From Mastigocoleus testarum BC008 (lineage in GTDB: Bacteria; Cyanobacteriota; Cyanobacteriia; Cyanobacteriales; Nostocaceae), in the NCBI RefSeq assembly GCF_001456025.1, contig NZ_LMTZ01000160.1, positions 1 to 51,558 on the forward strand: a DNA stretch of 51,558 bases. Reading direction: 5' to 3'. Within the stretch, counting starts at the first letter, position 1; the number at the start of each line of letters is the position of its first letter. The position numbers and the translations under genes are program-made. The notes below the pieces were generated by a model. That model saw only the letters and a program-made list of their open reading frames with translations, was not told the DNA's origin and did not search any database. Positions 35,419 through 43,141 of the stretch are shown here, one piece after another.

Positions 35419-35946
35419 ATGAATATTTCTACTTTTGCAGATAAGCTAGAAAGATTAGATTTGCAATTAGTCGCAGATAAACTTATGTCATCAGAATATG
35501 GTTATGGATGGGATATGGAAAAAATACAACTAGCTATAGAGCGGTACAAAAAATTTTTAATTCTTCAATATCTTTATCCCAATTTTGAGTTAGTTCCTAG
35601 TAAAGAAATTGATGCAGTGTGGCACGAACATATTTTAGTGAATACACACCAATATATTCAGGACTGTCATTATCTATTTGGATACCTATTACATCATCGT
35701 TGGACTGATAGTAAAAAGGATATCTTAGAAAGTCAAAAAGCAAGAAGAGCTTTTATAACAACTAAGCAACTATTTATGGAAATATTTGCAGAGGATATTT
35801 TTGGGGAAACTACTTTTGAGGTTGCACCTTGTGTGGATTTACCAATATCTTCCGAAACTTCACTACAGATAGGCGCATGTCTTAACTTACCAAAATATTC
35901 ATTCTCTGATGATGCACCTAGTTACGAACATTCCCAAATACTTTAA
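35419..35946 (+). CDS. Glycine-rich domain (GRDP)-like protein
   Basis: 175 residues. The central block ERYKKFLILQYLYPN, EIDAVWHEHIL, YIQDCHYLFGYLLHHRW matches the domain found in eukaryotic GRDP proteins and in cyanobacterial homologues. The histidine/cysteine set (WHEH, DCHYLFG, LHHRW) could bind a metal; its role is unknown. The C-terminal 45 residues (pairs of CVDLP/CLNLP-like phrases) look like a separate short peptide segment, possibly a leader-like or binding tail. Good AGGA ribosome-binding site. Convergent with the STAND gene. Confidence 0.72.
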   Translation: MNISTFADKLERLDLQLVADKLMSSEYGYGWDMEKIQLAIERYKKFLILQYLYPNFELVPSKEIDAVWHEHILVNTHQYIQDCHYLFGYLLHHRWTDSKKDILESQKARRAFITTKQLFMEIFAEDIFGETTFEVAPCVDLPISSETSLQIGACLNLPKYSFSDDAPSYEHSQIL

Positions 35947-36026
35947 TAGTTTTATACTTTTAATATGCTTTAAAATATAACTTTAAAGCATAAATATTTT
36001 TTATTTTAGCTCTTAATATTTAAGTC

Positions 36027-38345
36027 TTAATTAGGAAATAAAGACTGCATCTCTTTTGCTTCTGTAATCATTTTGAGACTTTCAAAACCTTCAGCAGCCT
36101 CTTTTGCTAACCGTTTAGCCTGGGTTAAATTACCTGTTATTTTTTCTAATTTAGCAAAGGTTGCTTTGTGAAAAGCAATGCTACGTTTATCTTTATGCCT
36201 TTGTGCCATTGGTAAGCTCAATTCTAGTAATTCCCTTGCTTCCTTGAGGTTACCTAATATTAGTGCAATATCTGCTAACCAATTGTGCATCGCTGCGGTA
36301 GCTCTTTGCCATCCAACTTTTTTAGCTTGTTCCAATGCTTTTCGAAAAAGTATTTGACTTTCTTGATAATTACCGCTTTGATAAGATATTCGCCCTTGGT
36401 AATAAAGAATATGAACTTGTTGTTCTTGAGATTCTAAATCCGATAATGAAGCTTGCTGTAATAGTTCTTGTTCTATGCCTAACCATTCTTTTGCTTGCTG
36501 CAATTTTTTCTGTTGAATATATAAAATTGCCATATTTGCAGCTAGATCTAATTGAAATTTAATTGTCTTATGGTGACGTAGATTCCAAGCTTCTTGGAGA
36601 AGCATTTCTCCTTCATCTAACTGACTTTTTTGGCGAATCCTCACTAAAGTGGATGCGCGATCGCATATTGCTTCCACAGCATTAGACCAATCACCAGCTT
36701 GTTTTGCTGCTTCAATTAACCAAGCAGCCCAATCCAAACGTTCATCCCAATAACCGCGAATATGAACGTAACCTTTAATATGTTGCCAAATCGCAAGGAA
36801 ATCAGCATAGCGACCTTGGAACATACACCACTCCAACACACAACGAAGATTTTCCCATTCAGTTTCTAAATAACCATAATCAACATGCCATTCTTTCCAG
36901 TTAGAAGCTCCGTAAGCTTCTGAAAATTTGACGTACCAGTTTACCCATCGTTGTCGTAATTTTTGAGCGAATTCACGATGGGTAGCTAATTCTGCTAAAG
37001 CGTACTCGCGGGTAAGATTAAGTAAACCGTAGCGTCCTTGCTGCTGATAAACTAAAGAAAGTTGCTGTAATTTTGCCAATCCTCGATTGGTAATAATCGG
37101 ATCTGACTTCTCAAAAGCTACACCAGCTGCTGTCTCTCTAGTTACAGGTTGTACAAACAGCGATAAGGTCATGAGTAAATAATGAGGAGGCTGATTCTTC
37201 AAGGAATTTACCGAGCCTGAAAAACAAAAACGGGCTACATCTCCTTGCGGATCTTTGATTTGTGGTAAAACATCTTCAAGGATATAACCTGCGGCCATTT
37301 GACCGATGGCATAGATAATAGCTGCTGGTATACCACTGACTCCATCAAATAATTCCTGAGATTCTGTCGGATTTATCGTTACACTTTTTTCTTTGGCTTC
37401 GTGTTGAATCAGTCGTAAACCATGTTCTCGCGGTAGACAACCTAGGCGGATAGGTACAAATAAAGCTTGCTCGCGGGTGGTAATAATCACCTTGACCGTT
37501 GGTGGTAAATCATAAAGTAAGGAGAGTACTTCCTGCTTATCCTCAATCGTTTCTAAATTATCAACAATTAGTAAAGTCCTGAGTTGAGATAATTTTTGTC
37601 GAATTATTTCTATTTGCTCTTGGAGAGGTAAATTACTAATTTCTGAAATGTCCAAAGTACGAGCAATTTCTCGGCATATTTCTCTGAGAGTACGCTCTTG
37701 AGTTAATCTTGGTAAAAGACCAATAGAAGTTAGATGATTTTGTTTCGCAGAGGTAAAAATTATTGCTTCAAAAGTAGGAACATCTGAGATAAAACCTTGA
37801 TTTAAACTGGTTTCAAAGCAGCGGTAAGCAACTTCTACAGCTAAAGTTGTTTTACCCACACCACCGATACCATCAACACTAATTAGATGAGCAGAATGTT
37901 GAGGACTTAGTAGTTCCATCAACCTAATGATTTCTCTTTCCCGACCAACAAAAGCTGTGTATTCTCTTGCGGGTAAGTTTTGAAAAATACGAATTTTTTC
38001 GGGTGTTGGAATAAAAGTATACTTTCCTTCTGTTTGTGGAAAATTGCCAATACTCTTTTTGTTTGTAGTTTTTTCAAGATTTTTCTGAGGATGTTCTAAC
38101 TGTTTTAATTTATTATTCAGAAAAATTCTGAGGCGGTTTTCCTTACCTCGGCTACTCCCACTGATATTCAGCTTTTTATAAACTTGTCCCATTCGCTTCA
38201 AGCAAGCATCCGCAGAAGTACTTAGTTCTGTGGCAATTTCCTCGTAACTTTGACCTTTCCCTAGACGTAATAGAAAAACAGCCTCTTGTTCTGGAGATAA
38301 TTCATGCTCGTGGGCAATCTCAGTCAGAAAATCATGTGGCAACAT
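36027..38345 (-). CDS. STAND regulator: HTH - NB-ARC ATPase - TPR
   Basis: 772 residues in three parts. An N-terminal helix-turn-helix of the sigma-region-4/LuxR kind (about 15-62; EAVFLLRLGKGQSYEEIATE) suggests DNA binding. The NB-ARC switch has Walker A GIGGVGKTT (159-167), Walker B LLIVDNLETIED (258-269) and sensor KVIITTRE (285-292). From about 540 to the end, TPR-like helical repeats form the sensor. STAND proteins stay inactive until a ligand meets the repeats, then oligomerise. Here the output would be transcriptional. There is no nuclease, TIR or protease effector domain, so it is a regulator rather than a self-contained defence effector. Its start is divergent from the response regulator gene 1.1 kb away. 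Confidence 0.92.
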   Translation of the reverse strand: MLPHDFLTEIAHEHELSPEQEAVFLLRLGKGQSYEEIATELSTSADACLKRMGQVYKKLNISGSSRGKENRLRIFLNNKLKQLEHPQKNLEKTTNKKSIGNFPQTEGKYTFIPTPEKIRIFQNLPAREYTAFVGREREIIRLMELLSPQHSAHLISVDGIGGVGKTTLAVEVAYRCFETSLNQGFISDVPTFEAIIFTSAKQNHLTSIGLLPRLTQERTLREICREIARTLDISEISNLPLQEQIEIIRQKLSQLRTLLIVDNLETIEDKQEVLSLLYDLPPTVKVIITTREQALFVPIRLGCLPREHGLRLIQHEAKEKSVTINPTESQELFDGVSGIPAAIIYAIGQMAAGYILEDVLPQIKDPQGDVARFCFSGSVNSLKNQPPHYLLMTLSLFVQPVTRETAAGVAFEKSDPIITNRGLAKLQQLSLVYQQQGRYGLLNLTREYALAELATHREFAQKLRQRWVNWYVKFSEAYGASNWKEWHVDYGYLETEWENLRCVLEWCMFQGRYADFLAIWQHIKGYVHIRGYWDERLDWAAWLIEAAKQAGDWSNAVEAICDRASTLVRIRQKSQLDEGEMLLQEAWNLRHHKTIKFQLDLAANMAILYIQQKKLQQAKEWLGIEQELLQQASLSDLESQEQQVHILYYQGRISYQSGNYQESQILFRKALEQAKKVGWQRATAAMHNWLADIALILGNLKEARELLELSLPMAQRHKDKRSIAFHKATFAKLEKITGNLTQAKRLAKEAAEGFESLKMITEAKEMQSLFPN

Positions 38346-39471
38346 TAGTCACAAAATTATTTTGATTGGTTACTTCTCAGTTTACTAAAATTTTCTGAAT
38401 ATTATCAGAGGATATCAGAGGGTAAATCTCTTCGTTGTTAGCAAACAGTAATTTTAACTACTTGATTTTATAATCTTACGGAATAAGATAGTTGTTAATT
38501 TGAGAATAAACAAGACTCGACCCCGACAAGTAGCAAACTTATTGAATCTATATCTAAGAAAACATACTAGACTCGTTTCGGCTCTGAATCGACTATAACT
38601 AAAATCAAAAATTTACTAGAAAAAGGGTATTACGCGTGGATGGAAGAGTAGTTTAAACAATCTTCGTTTAGTTGTGCAACCCATATTCTTATTTTGGCTT
38701 ATTTATCCCTGGCTGAATGTTTTCCCAAACTCTAATTTGCTAATTGGCTTTAATTATTTAATTAGTGCAACAAATCAATTTCATCCCTTTTATTCTTTTG
38801 TGTAATTCAAGTTATTGCTTACTTCTTGATTTCAGAGAGTGATTCAAGAGGGATATTTCACACCCGTTCTAAATAAATCTTTTAAATCTACTCTGATTTT
38901 GTCAATCTTCAACTTCAACTTTAATTGTGAAATAAAATATTACAATTTTGAAGATATATATTTATTTTTTGAGATTTAATTTATCTTTAACTTTGTGCTG
39001 AACAATATGAAATTCCTGGCTGAATAACAGCCGAATTAACTATAAATTTTTCAGATTTGCAAAGTTATTTTTTTAATTTTTTCAGAGTATTTAATTTCTC
39101 AAAAATTACTAGTTCACTAGTGCCTTTTTTTATTCTATACTCTTCGTAAACACTTATATACTTACTCCTAAAGGAGGCTAACTTATAACTAAAGGTATAA
39201 AATTTAAATATTTTTCTAGTCTTTATCTTATTTTATGGGAACCAACAGAGGATTTATGAGTCTTTTGTTATGTTGTTTATGACATTTTCTGAAAGTGGTT
39301 AAATTTTGAGGCTAAGGCAAAAATAGAATCAAAACTTACCTTCAAGTACAAATACTCACTATTTTTATTGAGTAAATAAGCAAATTATGCAGAGATGCTT
39401 ACAAGAGAATATTAAGTATCAGCCTTGCTCTCATTTTGTCCCACTAAAGGTTTTTTGAGTGAAAACGTAGC
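38346..39471. other. Divergent intergenic region, 1.1 kb
   Basis: Separates the STAND gene from the response regulator gene and must hold both promoters; unusually long. AT-rich, with no credible gene, array or RNA. AAAGGAGGCTAAC at about 39171-39183 resembles a strong ribosome-binding site but no open frame follows it. Confidence 0.5.
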
Positions 39472-40170
39472 ATGAAAAAATATCTGAACGGTAAAGCATC
39501 GCCTATAGTTCTATTAGTTGATGCTCATGAATTATCTTTGAGCAGAACTAGAGATTTACTAATCTCCTCCTATCCAGATTCTAAAATTATTACTGCACAA
39601 AGCATTGAAGATATTCTTAACAAATTTCCAAAACTAAAAATAGACCTGATAGTAATGGATATTTTGCTTCCAAACAGTCCTGGGGAAACCCCCCAGACTG
39701 CGACGGGAATCAATTTTCTTACTCATCTACTCGGTAATTATCCCAAACTTAATATAGTTATCCACAGCGAGCAGATTAGATCTCTAGTACCCATGAAACA
39801 AAAGATTTATTCTCACATTGGAGGTTTTACTGTTGTGAATAAAACCCTTGCAAGTGAGGAAATAATTACCAGAGTAAATTGGGCTTTAGAACAACTAACT
39901 TATGTTAAAGACATCAAAGATATTAAAGTTATTGACTCCGAACTAGAACTCAAACCAGAATGGCTTAAACTAGTAAATCTGGCATTTAGAGAAGGATTTA
40001 AAGATAAAGTAATTGCTAAACATATGTGTGTATCAGAACGTATGGTTCGCCATTACTGGGATAGAGTGCAAGAAGCTCTGAATATAGATTGCGAAGAATT
40101 AAAAAATCAAGGTAAAAATTTACGAGTTATAACCCAAATCAGAGCAAGAGAAGCAGGTTTGATTGATTGA
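39472..40170 (+). CDS. NarL/LuxR-type response regulator, degenerate acidic pocket
   Basis: 232 residues. The receiver domain (about 11-130) has the phosphate acceptor Asp63 (IVMDILLP) and the conserved lysine Lys124 (VNKTLAS), but the usual acidic pair reads Asp17-Ala18 (VDAHEL), so magnesium binding may be weakened. The output is a helix-turn-helix near 172-200 (GFKDKVIAKHMCVSERMVRHY), close to the LuxR type. No histidine kinase is adjacent. It is convergent with the CHAT-PBP gene 40244-42484 and may regulate its neighbours; that is inference. The start lacks a good ribosome-binding site. Confidence 0.85.
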   Translation: MKKYLNGKASPIVLLVDAHELSLSRTRDLLISSYPDSKIITAQSIEDILNKFPKLKIDLIVMDILLPNSPGETPQTATGINFLTHLLGNYPKLNIVIHSEQIRSLVPMKQKIYSHIGGFTVVNKTLASEEIITRVNWALEQLTYVKDIKDIKVIDSELELKPEWLKLVNLAFREGFKDKVIAKHMCVSERMVRHYWDRVQEALNIDCEELKNQGKNLRVITQIRAREAGLID

Positions 40171-40243
40171 TTCTATTAATCACCAAATCGAGCTTTGTAA
40201 TCGGGTTTCATAAAATGATATGAGACTCTTAAAAGATAAAATA

Positions 40244-42484
40244 TTATTTATTCTTCGCATTCAAGATTGGAATAAATTCTGCTTCTTGAATTAAAGTATG
40301 TCCTTGATTTGTTGCAAATAGCTTGGCGTAAGCTTTTGCTGCTTCATGTTTATTTTGATCTTTTATTGTCTTGGATTTTATGTCCTCATTTATTTTAGTA
40401 ATAATATATAGTGGTCTTGATATGGGATATCTATGAGTTTGAAAAGCCTGTAAATTAACCTGATTGCGAGGTCTTGGACATTGAGAAAGAGGAATAAATG
40501 GTCTCTTATAAGGAGTAATTAATTGGTCGCTTCTTTCTCCAATCGCTAAAGATTTGACACTACATTGTGGAATAACTTCAGATGCAGAAGCATAATAAAT
40601 TGCTCCTGGTTCAACTCCCACTTTTTTTAAAGCTCGTGTTGTGAAGCTAACAAATTTAACATTATCGCCAAAACTTTCATCCCTAAGGATTTTGTGTTTA
40701 AAAAACTCAACTGTTCCTGATTCTTTTGGATGACGAGAATAAACTGTAATTGGAAGATCGGGTCCACCAAAGTTTTCCCAGTTACGAATTTTACCAGTAT
40801 AAATATCTCTAAGTTGAGCGACAGTTAAACCAGAAATATTAAGACTAGGATTTACCGCAAGCGCAATACCATCAATCACTACTGGAATTTGTTGGAGTCT
40901 AAAGCCTTGCTCTTTGGCTTTTTGACGTTCTGAATTGGTAAGAGATCGGGAAGATAGAGAAAAATCGAGTTCGTTGTTCAACAACATTTTTATCCCGGTA
41001 CCAGAACCAGGAGCATCTACACTAGAATCCGTATATTTTAATTTAAATTGGGGGTGGGTATTTTTAATGGCTTCCTCAAATTTTTCACGTATTGGAACCC
41101 AGCTAGTACTCCCTCCATAACGCCAGCTTCCCTTTGGAAGATTTATAGAGTCAAAATCATTTTGTTTTGTTTCTATAACCTCATCTTCGGTAGATTCTGT
41201 AAAAGGTGTTTCATAAACGTATAATAAAGCCGAACCTAGAACTAAGAAAGCTACAATTACATAAAATAGATTCCATAAGTTTCTAATATTTATAATCTGT
41301 GACTGACGATATTTTAAATTTTCTCTTTTCTTAAAAATAATTGAATTAAAAGTTTTTTCATCGGTCATTTCATCCCAGGAAAATATATCTATTTCTGGGG
41401 AAAGATAGATTGTCGGTAGCCGATTTGCTCCAGGATAACAAGTTTGATGAAAATCATCAAATTGAAAATATTCTAAGTACTTGCGTGCTGTATGAACAGC
41501 AGTAAAAATTGATTTATTCTGAGCAAAATTCCTGAAAAAATATTTCAAAAATTCTATCGCTGCAAGATTTGGTAAAGGCTCTTGCATCACAATAGATTGG
41601 GGCAAATTTAACTGTGACAGTTGTTGTGCCAATTCCAATCCATCACAACCATTAAAAATTACTAATTGCAATCCTTTTTCAATAGTCTTTTTTAAACCCT
41701 CTATAAGTTGTTCTATACTGAAACTATCTTTTTCGTTTAGCTCAATCCAACCAATAGATTCATCATCTTTCTTGCCACTATGACCAGTAAAGATAAAGAT
41801 ATGAAAACCGATTTTATCTCGCAGCGCTTCGTGTAATTCTTTGAAGCTTGGTTGCATTAAACAAACAACACTTGCCCCATTTTCCTTTAAATCTTCAATA
41901 AATTCTAAATCCTCTCTAATAATATTGTTACTTCTACCTATAACCAATAAAATTCTAATCTCCTTACTTTTTGGAAGAGAGTTAATGATTATTTTGTTGA
42001 GATTTTTGGGGATACTCAGAGCAATTCCCGCTTGGGGATAGTATTTTTGAAATATATCCCATTCTTCCCAGGGAAGATGCTGGAGCAAAGTATCTTCCGT
42101 CTCAATAATTACAGACGTTTCTTCATCTATTTGCTTTAGTTGTTGTGCAATTTCTACTAGCTTATTCAGAATTGGCTTCCATCTCAGATCGCCAGAGTTG
42201 AGCCATTGATTTAGACGCTTTTTCACCGCGATCGCATCTTCGGGGTTGTAATAGTTAGCAACGCTTTTAGGTATGAGACGTATTCCTGGTTTGGGAGCAA
42301 TACAAGCACGCACGCTCTTTATTTGATAATAAGCCGATTGCCATTGTCTCAAAGATGATTCTAACTCTAAAGGGAGTGACAATAAAAAGCCTTCAGTTTC
42401 AACTTCGAGTTGCTCTACACTCAGTTCCACATTCCATCCTTTCGGTTGGTGGTTTTCTCTGAACTTAAGTTTGAGAAGTATCAT
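40244..42484 (-). CDS. CHAT protease - transmembrane - PstS-like binding protein (paralogue 1)
   Basis: 746 residues in an unusual order. After an N-terminal region (1-170), a CHAT caspase-fold domain has both catalytic residues: His235 (FTGHSG) and Cys280 (FNGCDG). A basic stretch (385-401) precedes one membrane span (about 403-424), so CHAT faces the cytoplasm and the rest the periplasm. Residues 447-746 resemble a phosphate-type periplasmic binding protein: GGSTSW, PGSGTGIKMLL, SLSSRSLT, KIRNW and SGTVEFFKH correspond in order to the ligand-contact blocks of PstS. The natural reading is a membrane receptor that controls a protease. It is a close paralogue of 43142-45373, with a 657-base gap between them that probably has its own promoter. 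The substrate and the ligand are unknown. Confidence 0.88.
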   Translation of the reverse strand: MILLKLKFRENHQPKGWNVELSVEQLEVETEGFLLSLPLELESSLRQWQSAYYQIKSVRACIAPKPGIRLIPKSVANYYNPEDAIAVKKRLNQWLNSGDLRWKPILNKLVEIAQQLKQIDEETSVIIETEDTLLQHLPWEEWDIFQKYYPQAGIALSIPKNLNKIIINSLPKSKEIRILLVIGRSNNIIREDLEFIEDLKENGASVVCLMQPSFKELHEALRDKIGFHIFIFTGHSGKKDDESIGWIELNEKDSFSIEQLIEGLKKTIEKGLQLVIFNGCDGLELAQQLSQLNLPQSIVMQEPLPNLAAIEFLKYFFRNFAQNKSIFTAVHTARKYLEYFQFDDFHQTCYPGANRLPTIYLSPEIDIFSWDEMTDEKTFNSIIFKKRENLKYRQSQIINIRNLWNLFYVIVAFLVLGSALLYVYETPFTESTEDEVIETKQNDFDSINLPKGSWRYGGSTSWVPIREKFEEAIKNTHPQFKLKYTDSSVDAPGSGTGIKMLLNNELDFSLSSRSLTNSERQKAKEQGFRLQQIPVVIDGIALAVNPSLNISGLTVAQLRDIYTGKIRNWENFGGPDLPITVYSRHPKESGTVEFFKHKILRDESFGDNVKFVSFTTRALKKVGVEPGAIYYASASEVIPQCSVKSLAIGERSDQLITPYKRPFIPLSQCPRPRNQVNLQAFQTHRYPISRPLYIITKINEDIKSKTIKDQNKHEAAKAYAKLFATNQGHTLIQEAEFIPILNAKNK

Positions 42485-43141
42485 TTTGATTCGCGTTAAT
42501 TTATCTAATCGGACCTACAAAATCATCAAAAGTATGGAAGTATACTTTGGAACTATAAAGTTTACAGTTATAATCCTTGGGTATTAAATGTTTTGAGTTC
42601 TGATTATGCTCTCAAAATTCATGCGGTAATAGTTTAGTTACTTTTTCTCTAATTGATGTTAAGAAGAAAAAATAACCCAAAAAATAGCAAGAATAAAATA
42701 CTCGCTGGTTTTCTATATATTCAATTTTTTTAACTATGTAATTTTATAAGCTGTTTGTTAAATTAAGCTTAATTTTAGTTAAGTAAAGTCTAATATTTAT
42801 TAAACAAAAATTAACTAATACAAGGTTTTTATGAAAATCTGCAGTTTGAACATTGTCTAGATAATTACCTCACTTTTTGCTATTTCTTCAATCATTATCT
42901 TAATTTCTTCATCTGATAACAGAAAGGGTATTTATCTACAAATTTATAACCTAGTGTCATTAATGAGTAAGAAGTAATTAAACAAACATCACTCGGGAAC
43001 TAATTTTTTCAATTTTATTAGATTGTAATTAATTAAAGTCAGAATAACTTAACAAACTCAAATTAAAATGAATTCACCTAGGAAAGAGATTTAATGACAC
43101 CCCCTTACATAGGTGAATCATCAGTTTTGTTGAAAGGTCAC
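42485..43141. other. Spacer between the two CHAT-PBP genes
   Basis: 657 bases, AT-rich, with no gene. It contains the possible Pho-box-like repeats at 42755-42783. Long enough to hold a promoter for the downstream paralogue, so the two may not be strictly co-transcribed. Confidence 0.5.
42755..42783 (-). promoter_or_regulatory. Possible Pho-box-like direct repeats (tentative)
   Basis: On the minus strand, three 8-mers resembling the cyanobacterial PhoB/SphR consensus YTTAACYW occur at 10-11-base spacing: CTTAACTA (8 of 8), ATTAAGCT (6 of 8) and TTTAACAA (7 of 8). They lie about 270 bases upstream of the CHAT-PBP paralogue 1 start. In AT-rich DNA such matches arise easily. Confidence 0.25.

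Noticed and set aside
36027..38345. Stand-alone antiphage STAND (Avs-like) effector
   Set aside because: No nuclease, protease, TIR or other killing domain; the N-terminal domain is a helix-turn-helix, so a transcription regulator is the simpler reading.
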